This document shows, one piece after another, positions 1 through 7,255 of a stretch of 45,159 nucleotides of DNA. Below the pieces are notes generated by a model. That model did no database searches. It saw nothing but the letters and a program-made list of their open reading frames with translations, and had not been told where the DNA came from. The position numbers and the translations under genes are program-made. The DNA comes from Armatimonadota bacterium (GTDB taxonomy: Bacteria > Armatimonadota > UBA5829 > DTJY01), in assembly GCA_017993055.1 (NCBI GenBank), contig JAGONM010000031.1, forward strand, positions 1 to 45,159, read 5' to 3'. Each line of letters opens with the position of its first letter. Within the stretch, counting starts at the first letter, position 1.

Positions 1-98
1 GCTCCGAGTACCGCCGCCCCGACCCGGAACCCGCTGTACGGAGCGTACGCGTTCTCCATCGCCTGCTTGCTTGCTTCGATCATTTCATTCAAAGCCAT
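1..98 (-). CDS. cdd: Cytidine deaminase, N-terminal part (runs off the left edge)
   Basis: Only the first 32 codons lie inside the window. They read from an ATG at 98 leftwards and contain AYAPYSGFRVGAAVLG, the N-terminal signature of homotetrameric cytidine deaminases, which hydrolyse cytidine or deoxycytidine to uridine in pyrimidine salvage. The zinc-binding HAE and PCxxC motifs would lie outside the window. No strong ribosome binding site precedes the ATG. A dispersed repeat (103-134) sits directly upstream, so the original leader may have been replaced. It follows the transketolase and GxxExxY genes on the same strand. Confidence 0.85.
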   Translation of the reverse strand, partial: MALNEMIEASKQAMENAYAPYSGFRVGAAVLG

Positions 99-102
99 AT
101 CA

Positions 103-134
103 ACCGCCGATGAACGCCGATGGACGCAGATGGA
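103..134 (+). repeat. Inverted repeat, left copy bordering the GxxExxY gene
   Basis: A 32-bp sequence starting ACCGCCGATGAACGCCGATG. It matches about 27 of 32 positions of the minus-strand sequence at 505-536, so the two form inverted repeats around the GxxExxY gene. A shorter third copy lies at 1592-1611. Confidence 0.7.
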
Positions 135-139
135 AAGCT

Positions 140-541
140 CTAGTATTTATTGACTACTCGCTTGACCTGCACTCTAGGCGTTCCGAAGTTAATTAGAAGA
201 CAGAGATTCAGCCCCGTTGCCTTCAGGTAGTTCAGACACTGAGCCATATGCACGTCGTCGAGCGCCTTGACTGTCTTCAGTTCAAGGATCACACAATCAT
301 TGACCAGGATGTCGGCGAGGTACTCCCCTACGACAACGCCATCATACAGCACGTTGATCGCGTGCTGTTGTCTGGCTGTCAGTCCCGACTTTCGAAGCTC
401 ATGCGCCAGCGCATTCTCGTACACCTTTTCGAGGAAACCGTGCCCGAGGTTATTCCCGACAGTGTACGCGCAGCCGATGACCGTCCTCGATATCTCATCC
501 AATCCCGATCTGCGTTCATCCGCGTCCATCGGCGGTCCCAT
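140..541 (-). CDS. GxxExxY family protein, PD-(D/E)xK nuclease-like
   Basis: A 133-residue protein with the family motif G35-F-L-E38-K-V-Y41. Further on are D77 (LAD), E87-L-K89 (ILELKT) and Q101, which together look like a PD-(D/E)xK nuclease core. Members of this family are scattered in bacterial genomes, often beside repeats, and have no firmly assigned role. The first ATG (541) and the internal ATG (529, MDADERR) both lie in a repeat (505-536), so the N-terminus is repeat-encoded and the true start is uncertain. The gene begins 2 bp after the transketolase stop and is bordered on its far side by an inverted copy of the repeat. It looks like a small inserted cassette between transketolase and cytidine deaminase. 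Confidence 0.85.
   Translation of the reverse strand: MGPPMDADERRSGLDEISRTVIGCAYTVGNNLGHGFLEKVYENALAHELRKSGLTARQQHAINVLYDGVVVGEYLADILVNDCVILELKTVKALDDVHMAQCLNYLKATGLNLCLLINFGTPRVQVKRVVNKY
505..536 (-). repeat. Inverted repeat, right copy inside the GxxExxY gene start
   Basis: On the minus strand this reads ACCGCCGATGGACGCGGATG and onward, pairing with 103-134 in inverted orientation. It encodes the MDADERR start of the GxxExxY protein. Confidence 0.7.
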
Positions 542-542
542 A

Positions 543-1373
543 TCACGCTCCGAGTTCCGCCAGCGCCTGCTCGACCTGTTCCGCGTTCGGGGCCTTGCCG
601 TGCCAGTCGCAGACGCCCTCCATGTACGAGACGCCCTTGCCCTTGACGGTGTGCGCGACGATCATCGTCGGCTTGCCCTGTACCCTCCGCTCGGGAGCGA
701 GCGCGTCGAGGATCTGCCCGAAGTCGTGCCCGTCTATCTCGATCACGTTCCACCCGAACGCGCGCCACTTGTCCGGGACCGGCATGACGGTCATGATGTC
801 GCAGAGCGGGCCGTCAATCTGAAGGCCGTTGAAGTCGGTGATCGCGGTCAGGTTGTCGAGCTCGAAGTGGGCCGCCGCCATCGCGGCCTCCCATATCTGC
901 CCCTCCTCCGACTCGCCGTCGCCGACCATGCAGAAGACGCGGTAGTCCTTCGAGTCGAGCTTGCCCGCGATCGCCATCCCGCACGCGCCGGAGAGCCCCT
1001 GCCCGAGCGAGCCGGTGGTGAACTCGACGCCGGGGAGCTTCTTCATGTCCGGGTGGCCCTGGAGCCGGCTGTCAATGCGCCGGAAGGTGGTGATCTCCTC
1101 CTTCGGGTAGTACCCGGCCTCAGCGAGGGCCGCGTAGAGGACGGGGGAGGCATGGCCCTTGCTCAGGACGAAACGGTCGCGGTCGGGCCGCTTCGGGTCC
1201 TTCGGGTCGTGCCGCATGACGTGGAAGTAGAGCGCGGCGAGGATGTCCGCCGCGGAGAGCGACCCGCCCGGGTGGCCGGAGTTCGCCGCTCCAACCATCG
1301 TGATGATGTCCTTCCTCATCTCCGCCGCCTTGCTCTTCAGGCGCTCGATCAGTTCTTCAGGGTATTCTGTCAT
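543..1373 (-). CDS. Transketolase, N-terminal (TPP-binding) subunit
   Basis: 276 residues, the usual length of the N-terminal half of split transketolases. Such proteins move two-carbon ketol units in the non-oxidative pentose phosphate pathway with thiamine diphosphate. Seen in the sequence: GHPGGSLSA (33-41), SKGHASP (71-77), TTGSLGQGLS (119-128) and the TPP motif GDG (151-153) ending at N182. The pyrimidine-binding C-terminal subunit normally lies directly downstream. Here the downstream gene is GxxExxY and then cytidine deaminase, so the partner must be elsewhere. The start ATG at 1373 has AAGGAG a few bases upstream. The gene is on the same strand as mutS2, separated from it by a 240-bp repeat-bearing gap. 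Confidence 0.93.
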   Translation of the reverse strand: MTEYPEELIERLKSKAAEMRKDIITMVGAANSGHPGGSLSAADILAALYFHVMRHDPKDPKRPDRDRFVLSKGHASPVLYAALAEAGYYPKEEITTFRRIDSRLQGHPDMKKLPGVEFTTGSLGQGLSGACGMAIAGKLDSKDYRVFCMVGDGESEEGQIWEAAMAAAHFELDNLTAITDFNGLQIDGPLCDIMTVMPVPDKWRAFGWNVIEIDGHDFGQILDALAPERRVQGKPTMIVAHTVKGKGVSYMEGVCDWHGKAPNAEQVEQALAELGA

Positions 1374-1447
1374 GTAGTTGCTCCTTGGTTACGCTTTCGT
1401 GCTGAACCCACTCTGAAGAGTCCGTATGTACAGGGACCAGCACCGCC

Positions 1448-1563
1448 AGTCCTGAGTGCGTCCTCCGGGACGTGTATCGAAGGACGGTCGGGCCTCCAAT
1501 GAGGTCCGGCAACACAAGGCCGCCCTTCGATACATGCCGTCATTCACCGGCACACTCAGGGCT
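1448..1563. repeat. Long dispersed palindromic repeat, copy 1
   Basis: Outer arms AGTCCTGAGTG and CACTCAGGGCT enclose inner arms GTATCGAAGGACGG and CCGCCCTTCGATAC. A second copy with the same arms but a different loop is at 18395-18493. It fills most of the gap between mutS2 and transketolase. Confidence 0.8.
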
Positions 1564-1591
1564 GACGGTTCCCGCTACTCCGATCCCTTTC

Positions 1592-1611
1592 TATCCGCGT
1601 TCATCGGCGGT
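1592..1611 (-). repeat. Third copy of the GxxExxY-flanking repeat, abutting the mutS2 stop
   Basis: On the minus strand, ACCGCCGATGAACGCGGAT begins at the last base of the mutS2 stop codon. It matches the first 19 or so bases of the repeats at 103-134 and 505-536. Confidence 0.6.
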
Positions 1612-3986
1612 CATGATTTCTTGAACGTGACGACGGTCGCGCCCGCGCCGCCTTCCTCGCGCTCTCCCAGGCGGAACGACTCCACCGCGTGGTGGTTCTG
1701 CAGGTAGTCCCAGACGGCCTTCCTGAGAGCGCCCGTCCCCATCCCGTGGATGATGCGCGCGGACGGCAGGCCCGCGAGGTACGCGTCGTCGAGGTACTTG
1801 TCGAGGTTCTCGACGGCCTGCTCCGCCCTCTGCGCGATGAGTTTCAGCTCCGGCGAGACCGTTCCCGCCTTCGAGGTCGAGATCACCGACGCGCCGGAGG
1901 CCTCTTCCCTCGGCTTCTCCGCCGCACGCCGCGTCGGGCGAAGCGCCGCCACCGGCACGTTCACCTTCATCGAGCCGATCAGCACGACCGCCTCGCCGCC
2001 GCCCGGGTCGGTGAGAAGCTGACCGTCGAGGCCGAACGTCGTCACCGTCACCGTGTCGCCCTTCGCGAGGACGTACGGCTCGTCCGGCTCCTCGTACTCC
2101 GGCTCGAGCGCCTCCGCGACCTCCTGCTTCAGCTCCTTGACCCGCTTCTTGAACCTCTCCCGGCCCTTCTGGACGACGCTCTCCTGACTCCTGGCTCCTG
2201 ACTCCTGATTTCCCTGCTTCAGCTCCTCGATAATCTCGTCGAGTTCGGCGACCTTCTCCTTGACGCGGCGCTCGACCTCTCCGGCGAGCTGCGCGCGCAT
2301 CTCCCGCCGAAGCTCCTCGATCTCCTCGAGGCGGTGCTCGTAGCGAGTCCGAAGTATCTCCGCGTCGCGGGACGTGCGCTCCGCCATCTGCTTCTTCTCG
2401 GCGGCCGCCTTGTGCGTCTCCTCTATCCGCCGGATGATCTCCTCGGACTTCTCCCCGCCCTGGATCATGCCCCGCGCGTCGGCCACGATCTCGTCCGGGA
2501 GCCCGAGCCTCGACGCGATCGAGAAGGCGTTGCTGCTCCCCGGCACGCCGATCATCAGCCGGTACGTCGGCGACAGGGTCTCCAGGTCGAACTCCACGCT
2601 CGCGTTCTCCACTCCCTCGCGGATGAACGCGAACTCCTTCAACTCCCCGTAGTGCGTCGTCGCGACGGTAAGCGCCCCGGCGTCCAGAAGGTGGTTCAGC
2701 ACCGACTTCGCCAGCGCCGCCCCCTCGCCCGGGTCGGTCCCCGCGCCGAGTTCGTCGAGGAGTACGAGCGATCTCCCGCCCGCCTGCGCGATTATGTTCA
2801 CGATGTTCGTCATGTGCGACGAGAACGTGCTGAGAGACTGCTGGATGCTCTGCTCGTCCCCTATGTCCGCGAAGACCTCGTCGAACACCGCCAGCCTGCT
2901 GCCCTCCCGCGCCGGGATGTGCAGGCCGGACTGAGCCATCAGGGTCAACAGCCCGACCGTCTTGAGCGTCACGGTCTTGCCGCCGGTGTTCGGGCCGGTG
3001 ATGAGCAGCGTCCTGAAGCGCCGTCCCAGCTCGATGTCAATCGGCACGACCTCGCCCGTCAGGAGCGGGTGCCGCGCCTCGATCAGCTCCACGTACCCCT
3101 CGCGGTCCAGCTCCGGCTCCACGGCGCTCATGTCGCACGAGAGCCTGCCCTTCGCCGCCGCGAAGTCGAGCCGGCCCAGGGAGTCGAGGGTCAGCCGAAG
3201 CTCCGGCGCCGCGACCGAGACCATCCCCGTCAGGCGGCGGAGTATCCGCTCCACCTCCGCCTCTTCCGCCGAGACGAGCGTGCGGATCTCGTTGCCCATC
3301 TCCACCACCGCCGCCGGCTCCACGAACACGGTGGCGCCGCTCGCGCTCGAGTCGTGGACTATGCCGGGTATCCCGTGCCGATGCTCGGACTTCACCGGCA
3401 CGCAGTACCGGTCGCCGCGCTGGGTGATCACCGGGTCCTGGATCATCGTGCGGAACTCGGCCGAGTGGATGATCGAGTTGAGCTTGTCCATCATCCGGTT
3501 GTGGATCGTCTTGAGCTTGCTTCGGATGCGCGCGAGTTCCGGGCTCGCGGTGTCTCGGATTTCGGCCTTGTCGCTGATCGCATCGCCGACCGCGCGCTCG
3601 AGCTGCGGGAGCGGCGTGATGTTCGCGGCGATCTCCATCAGCCTCGGGCTCTTTTCCTCGCGCTTGAGGATGAACGCCCGCAGCCTCTGAGCCGACGAGA
3701 GCGTTCCGGCCACGCGGAGAAGCTCCTCCGGCTGGAGAAGCGCGTCCACCGCCGCCTTTCCGACCAGCGGGCGGACGTCGTGGATGCCGCCGAGCGGGAA
3801 GCTCCCTTCCTCGCGTATGATCCGCGCGGCCTCCGAGGTCTCACGCTGGCCTTCCTCGATCCGAAGCGCGTCCGAGACGGGTTCCAGCGCGCGGGCGAAG
3901 TCCTCTCCGAGGGGGGAGGCCGTCCGCTCGACGAGCATGTCGGCGATCGCTTGGTATTCCAGAACCTGCAGGGAATGTGAGTCCAT
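1611..3986 (-). CDS. mutS2: Endonuclease MutS2 / ribosome rescue ATPase
   Basis: 791 residues, typical of MutS2, a DNA- and collided-ribosome-acting ATPase. It has a core domain (about 1-290), an ATPase with Walker A GPNTGGKT (331-338) and Walker B LVLLDELGAGTDP, a coiled coil (about 520-600), and a C-terminal SMR domain with IHGMGTGALR. Two things are odd. The SMR domain normally opens with an LDLRG-type motif, but here the aligned stretch is ELKLIAQRAEQ, so the LDxR element is missing. Around residues 594-602 (NQESGARSQES) the coding DNA is a dispersed CAGGAGTCAGGAGCC repeat read in frame, and a relative lies at 7176-7199. No ribosome binding site precedes the ATG, and a promoter places transcription start only about 3 bases before it. 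Confidence 0.95.
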   Translation of the reverse strand: MDSHSLQVLEYQAIADMLVERTASPLGEDFARALEPVSDALRIEEGQRETSEAARIIREEGSFPLGGIHDVRPLVGKAAVDALLQPEELLRVAGTLSSAQRLRAFILKREEKSPRLMEIAANITPLPQLERAVGDAISDKAEIRDTASPELARIRSKLKTIHNRMMDKLNSIIHSAEFRTMIQDPVITQRGDRYCVPVKSEHRHGIPGIVHDSSASGATVFVEPAAVVEMGNEIRTLVSAEEAEVERILRRLTGMVSVAAPELRLTLDSLGRLDFAAAKGRLSCDMSAVEPELDREGYVELIEARHPLLTGEVVPIDIELGRRFRTLLITGPNTGGKTVTLKTVGLLTLMAQSGLHIPAREGSRLAVFDEVFADIGDEQSIQQSLSTFSSHMTNIVNIIAQAGGRSLVLLDELGAGTDPGEGAALAKSVLNHLLDAGALTVATTHYGELKEFAFIREGVENASVEFDLETLSPTYRLMIGVPGSSNAFSIASRLGLPDEIVADARGMIQGGEKSEEIIRRIEETHKAAAEKKQMAERTSRDAEILRTRYEHRLEEIEELRREMRAQLAGEVERRVKEKVAELDEIIEELKQGNQESGARSQESVVQKGRERFKKRVKELKQEVAEALEPEYEEPDEPYVLAKGDTVTVTTFGLDGQLLTDPGGGEAVVLIGSMKVNVPVAALRPTRRAAEKPREEASGASVISTSKAGTVSPELKLIAQRAEQAVENLDKYLDDAYLAGLPSARIIHGMGTGALRKAVWDYLQNHHAVESFRLGEREEGGAGATVVTFKKS

Positions 3987-3995
3987 AACCGCACA

Positions 3996-4024
3996 ATCTT
4001 ACCAGAAACGGCACGCTCGAACAA
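3996..4024 (-). promoter_or_regulatory. Promoter of mutS2 (near-leaderless)
   Basis: On the minus strand TTGTTC (4024-4019), a 17-bp spacer, then TAAGAT (4001-3996). Transcription would start near 3989, about 3 bases before the mutS2 ATG, which lacks a Shine-Dalgarno sequence. Confidence 0.5.
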
Positions 4025-4050
4025 GGCTTGGGGCCCGGGGCCGGGCGCCT

Positions 4051-4145
4051 CTCGATACGGCCGCAGACGGCCTACTCGAGGAGATCGGTGGGGTTTCTCG
4101 GGAGGCAGGGCCCGACTGATGTCGAGTAGCGAAGCATATCGAGAC
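4051..4145. repeat. Inverted pair of CTCGATA...CTACTCGAG repeats
   Basis: CTCTCGATACGGCC and CTACTCGAGGAGATCGG (from 4051) are followed by an inverted version, GTCGAGTAGCGAAGCATATC (from 4123). The same family (CTCTCGATA...GGCTACTCGAG, GATCTCCTCGAG) recurs at 17956-18092. The repeats occupy the gap between the divergent mutS2 and DUF4258 genes. Confidence 0.6.
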
Positions 4146-4171
4146 ACGGCTCCACCTTAGCGCGAATATGG

Positions 4172-4177
4172 TATAAT
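4172..4177 (+). promoter_or_regulatory. Probable -10 box before the DUF4258/DUF2283 pair
   Basis: GGTATAAT, the same extended form seen before tRNA-Ala and tRNA-fMet in this window. No good -35 is visible. A GGGAGG ribosome binding site follows at 4188-4193. Confidence 0.45.
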
Positions 4178-4204
4178 GCCGGCAGTTGGGAGGTCGTGCT
4201 CGTC

Positions 4205-4459
4205 ATGAAACCGATACGACTGACCGCGCATGCCCGAGTGCAGTGCTCCGAGCGCGGCGCGTCCGAGGATGAGGTCGCCCGAGCCGTGCGGGACGGCACT
4301 CGCGAGCCCGCGAAGAAGAGCAGGCTGCAGTGCCGGTACAACTTCCCGTTCGGCGGCACATGGCAGGGCAAGCGCTACCCGGTCAAGCAGGTGGCTCCCG
4401 TGATCGTCGAGGAAGCCGATGAGATCGTGGTGATCACCGTGTACACCTACTATTTCTGA
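4205..4459 (+). CDS. DUF4258 domain protein
   Basis: 84 residues from ATG 4205, which has GGGAGG (4188-4193) about 11 bases upstream. A GTG at 4196 is in frame but too close to that site. It shows the DUF4258 pattern: LTAHARVQCSERG at the N-terminus, a basic middle with CRYNFPFGG, and a hydrophobic end EEADEIVVITVYTYYF. DUF4258 proteins are small and resemble RelE-fold toxins; they are often found beside small partner genes. The DUF2283 gene follows after 12 bp, so the two are probably co-transcribed. Toxin activity is inference from family and context only. Confidence 0.75.
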   Translation: MKPIRLTAHARVQCSERGASEDEVARAVRDGTREPAKKSRLQCRYNFPFGGTWQGKRYPVKQVAPVIVEEADEIVVITVYTYYF

Positions 4460-4471
4460 GAGAGGCCGACG

Positions 4472-4693
4472 ATGAAGATAACATACGATCCCGAAGGCGA
4501 CGCGCTGTACATCCGCCTCATCGAAGGCGATTGCGAGTGCCGTACCGTCAGGCTGAACGAGGAGATTGCCCTCAACATTGGCCCGGACGAGAAGTTGGTC
4601 GGCATAGAGATAATAGACGCCAGGGAAGTCCTCGGCAAGGGCGAGCTTCCCAACGTCGTGCTGGAGAACCTGACCCTCGCCTCCGCGGCATGA
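4472..4693 (+). CDS. DUF2283 domain protein
   Basis: 73 residues with the DUF2283 pattern YDPEGDALYIRL at the N-terminus, and LNIGPDEKLVGIEIIDAREVL, a characteristic heart of this small beta-rich family. DUF2283 genes are commonly paired with DUF4258 genes, as here with a 12-bp gap and a purine-rich AGAGAGG ribosome binding site. The pair may be a toxin-antitoxin-like module with DUF2283 as the neutralising partner, but this is not demonstrated by sequence alone. About 125 bp without an obvious gene follow before the NUDIX gene. Confidence 0.75.
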   Translation: MKITYDPEGDALYIRLIEGDCECRTVRLNEEIALNIGPDEKLVGIEIIDAREVLGKGELPNVVLENLTLASAA

Positions 4694-4817
4694 CCGCGTC
4701 CGATCTTCTACGGGGTTCATCCCACCAGGAAGGGCAGCGTTTCCGGCCGCCTCGATTTCGCGCCCCAAGGGTAGTGGCGGAAGAGGCAGGGCCACGTCGG
4801 CCTCCGGAAGCTATCAA

Positions 4818-5357
4818 ATGGAGTTAACAGAGAAAACCCTCGAATCTCAGCGGATATACGACGGCAAGATCGTCAACCTGCGGGTGGATACGGTCGAGCT
4901 GCCGAACGGGCGCGTCTCGAAGCGCGAGGTCGTGGAGCACAAGGGCGCGGTGGCGGTCGTGCCGATGCTCGACCACGAGACGCTGATCCTCGTTCGCCAG
5001 TACCGCCAGCCGGTCGGCGGGACGATATTGGAGATACCGGCGGGGACGCTCGAACGGGGAGAGGACCCATTCGACTGCGCGCGGCGGGAACTCGTCGAGG
5101 AGATCGGTTACTTCCCGGAGAAGCTGACCGAGATGTTCCACTCGTATCTCTCTCCCGGCTACTCGAACGAGCTGCTGCACACGTTCTTGGCGGAGGATTT
5201 GCGGGAGGAAGAAGTGAACAGGGATTCCGACGAGTTCCTGGAGATAGTACGGATCAGGCTGAGCGACGCGGAGGAGATGATCCGCTCGGGAGAGATCGTG
5301 GACGCGAAGAGCATCTGCGGGATCCTGCTGGCGTCGCGGCTTTTCAAGGGGTGCTAG
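4818..5357 (+). CDS. NUDIX hydrolase, ADP-ribose pyrophosphatase type
   Basis: 179 residues with a complete Nudix box: G76, E82, then REL-VE-EIGY (90-98), fitting Gx5Ex7REUxEExGU, which binds the catalytic Mg ions. The N-terminus (RIYDGKIVNLRVDTVELPNG) and RQYRQPVGG (60-68) are typical of the ADP-ribose pyrophosphatase subgroup, which cleaves ADP-ribose to AMP and ribose 5-phosphate. The stop codon abuts the MTHFR start (TAG ATG), so the two are probably translated from one transcript. Confidence 0.9.
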   Translation: MELTEKTLESQRIYDGKIVNLRVDTVELPNGRVSKREVVEHKGAVAVVPMLDHETLILVRQYRQPVGGTILEIPAGTLERGEDPFDCARRELVEEIGYFPEKLTEMFHSYLSPGYSNELLHTFLAEDLREEEVNRDSDEFLEIVRIRLSDAEEMIRSGEIVDAKSICGILLASRLFKGC

Positions 5358-6299
5358 ATGAAGTCAGGGAGTAGGCTCGAGCGGCTGCTCGAGGCGGGGA
5401 AGTTCGCGGTGTGCGGGGAGCTCGGGCCGCCCCAGAGCGCCGATCCCGAGGCCGTGACTAAGAAGTGCAAGAACTTCGCGGGATTTGTGGACGCGGTGAA
5501 CCTCACGGACAACCAGTCCGCGATAGTCCGCCTGTCGAGCGTGTGCAGCGCGGCGCTGGTGATGCGGGAGGGCCTCGAGCCGGTCATCCAGATGACGTGC
5601 CGGGACCGCAACCGGATCGCGATACAGAGCGACATCCTCGGCGCGGCGGCGATGGGCGTGAAGAACATCCTCTGCCTCTCGGGCGACCACATGACCTCGG
5701 GCAACCATCCGCAGGCGCGCGGAGTCCACGACCTCGACGCGGTCAGCCTCATCGCGATGGTCAAGAAGATGCGCGACGAGAAGGCCTTCCAGTGCGGCGA
5801 GGAGATCAAGGTCGAGCCGCGGATGTTCATCGGCGGGGCGGCGAACCCGTTCGCGGAACCGTTCGACTGGCGCGTGAGCCGGCTCGAGAAGAAGGTCAAG
5901 GCGGGCGCGGATTTCATACAAACCCAGGCGATCTTCGACGTGCCGCGATTCGAGGAGTTCATGGCGGACGTCCGGAAGCGCGGCCTCCACAAGCAGGTCT
6001 ACATCATGGGCGGGGTCCTTCCGGCCCGGTCGGCGAAGGCGCTCGGGTACATGGCGAGCGAGGTGCCCGGGATGCGCGTGCCCGAGGAGTACCTGAAGCG
6101 CATGGAAGCCGCCGAAGACCCGAAGGAAGAGGGAGTCGCCATCTGCGTGGAGATCATCGAGCGGCTGAAGGAAATCGAGGGCGTCGCCGGGGTGCACATC
6201 ATGCCGGTGATGTGGGAGTCCATCACCCCGACGATCGTCGAGCGGGCGGGACTGCTCCCGAGGCCCGAGCCGCCGGAGTACGCGGAGACCGCGGAGTGA
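5358..6299 (+). CDS. metF: Methylenetetrahydrofolate reductase
   Basis: 313 residues of the MTHFR TIM-barrel family, which reduces 5,10-methylene-THF to 5-methyl-THF. Visible features: GELGPPQSADPEAV near the N-terminus, DAVNLTDNQSA (about 50-60), HMTSGNHPQARGVHDLD (FAD site region) and GADFIQTQAIFD. It resembles the short form found in acetogens and in bacteria with a split MetV/MetF system rather than proteobacterial MetF. The start ATG directly follows the NUDIX stop. The methyl-THF:corrinoid methyltransferase gene lies 58 bp downstream, so product and substrate are linked: one makes methyl-THF and the next uses it. No metV-like gene is visible here. Confidence 0.9.
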   Translation: MKSGSRLERLLEAGKFAVCGELGPPQSADPEAVTKKCKNFAGFVDAVNLTDNQSAIVRLSSVCSAALVMREGLEPVIQMTCRDRNRIAIQSDILGAAAMGVKNILCLSGDHMTSGNHPQARGVHDLDAVSLIAMVKKMRDEKAFQCGEEIKVEPRMFIGGAANPFAEPFDWRVSRLEKKVKAGADFIQTQAIFDVPRFEEFMADVRKRGLHKQVYIMGGVLPARSAKALGYMASEVPGMRVPEEYLKRMEAAEDPKEEGVAICVEIIERLKEIEGVAGVHIMPVMWESITPTIVERAGLLPRPEPPEYAETAE

Positions 6300-6357
6300 A
6301 CACGGAATGGGACGCATGGGTCACATAGGTCCCACAGCATCATAAGGAGAACTGATT

Positions 6358-7167
6358 ATGCTCATCATCGGAGAGAGAATCAACACCAGCAGGAAGATCA
6401 AGGGAGAGCCGGTCATCGAGAACGCCGTCAGGGCGCGGGATGCCGACTACTTCGTTGACCTCGCCCGCAAGCAGTACGAGGCCGGGGCGCACTACATTGA
6501 CGTGAACGCCGGCACCCTCGTCGGCGGCGAGCCCGAGGCGCTCGAGTGGCTCGTCACGACCGTCCAGGGAGCGCTCGACGTCCCGTGCTCGCTCGACAGC
6601 CCGAACCCGGTCGCCATCGAGAGGGCGCTGAAGGTCCACAAGGGGCAGGCGTTCATCAACTCGATCACCGCCGAGAAGGACCGCTACGCGGCGATACTGC
6701 CGTTCGTCAAGGAGTACGGCACGAAGGTCGTCGCGCTCAGCATGGACGACGAGGGCATCCCGACGACGGCCGATGGGCGCATCCGAGTCGCGCGGAAGCT
6801 GGTCGCCGACCTCCTGGACGAGGGGATCAAGCCGGAGAACATCTACTCCGACCCGCTCGTCTACCCGATCGCGACCGGCGGCGACTACGGGCTGGCGGTC
6901 CTCGATACGATCCGCACCGTCAAGGCAGAGTTCCCGGACGTGCAGACGATCGGCGGCCTGAGCAACGTCTCGCACGGCATGCCGGTCAGGAAGTACCTCA
7001 ACCAGGCGTTCGCGGTGATGTGCATGACGGCGGGGATAGACGCGGCGATCATTGACCCGATGGACAAACAGCTCATGGCCCTGATCTGCGCGACCGAGGC
7101 GCTTCGGGGCCGGGACGAGTACTGCGCGGAGTACATCTCTGCCTCCCGCGAGGGGAAGTTCGAGTAG
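6358..7167 (+). CDS. Methyltetrahydrofolate:corrinoid protein methyltransferase (AcsE / MetH pterin-domain type)
   Basis: 269 residues forming a single pterin-binding TIM barrel, the length of AcsE-type enzymes. Motifs: IIGERINTSRK at the N-terminus, GAHYIDVNAGT, CSLDSPNPVAIE, FINSITAEKDR, and QTIGGLSNVSHGMPVRK. It would transfer the methyl group of 5-methyl-THF to a cob(I)alamin protein. In acetogens the acceptor is the corrinoid iron-sulfur protein; elsewhere such genes may serve methionine synthesis or demethylation systems. No corrinoid protein gene is in view, so the acceptor is unknown. AAGGAGA lies about 8 bases before the ATG. The 58-bp gap upstream holds a low-complexity GGGACGCATGGGTC / ATAGGTCCCAC sequence. 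Confidence 0.88.
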   Translation: MLIIGERINTSRKIKGEPVIENAVRARDADYFVDLARKQYEAGAHYIDVNAGTLVGGEPEALEWLVTTVQGALDVPCSLDSPNPVAIERALKVHKGQAFINSITAEKDRYAAILPFVKEYGTKVVALSMDDEGIPTTADGRIRVARKLVADLLDEGIKPENIYSDPLVYPIATGGDYGLAVLDTIRTVKAEFPDVQTIGGLSNVSHGMPVRKYLNQAFAVMCMTAGIDAAIIDPMDKQLMALICATEALRGRDEYCAEYISASREGKFE

Positions 7168-7175
7168 GAAGCATT

Positions 7176-7234
7176 CAGGAGCCAGTAGTCAGGAGGCAGA
7201 ATGGGGGCAGCCCAGTTGTGTACCTGCCCCCATT
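7176..7234. repeat. AGGAGCCAG repeat and a perfect 11-bp hairpin at the left edge of the RHS array
   Basis: TCAGGAGCCAGTAGTCAGGAGG (7176-7197) is related to the repeat inside mutS2. It is followed by AATGGGGGCAG (7200-7210), a 13-base loop and CTGCCCCCATT (7224-7234). There is no following T-run, so a terminator is less likely than an insertion-associated repeat. It sits exactly where housekeeping genes end and RHS fragments begin. Confidence 0.6.
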
Positions 7235-7255
7235 CCTTGTCCGAGGTAGTCTGCC

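Noticed and set aside
267-1502. Long plus-strand open frame opposite transketolase
   Set aside because: Translation is low-complexity and Arg/Leu/Val-rich with no domain, while the minus strand carries a complete transketolase subunit; a shadow of high-GC coding.
2334-3980. 548-codon plus-strand frame opposite mutS2
   Set aside because: No motif, composition typical of antisense of a GC-rich gene; mutS2 has all its domains on the other strand.
7200-7234. Intrinsic terminator after the methyltransferase
   Set aside because: The hairpin is perfect but no T-run follows on the plus strand and the sequence resembles a dispersed G-rich repeat; reported as a repeat.
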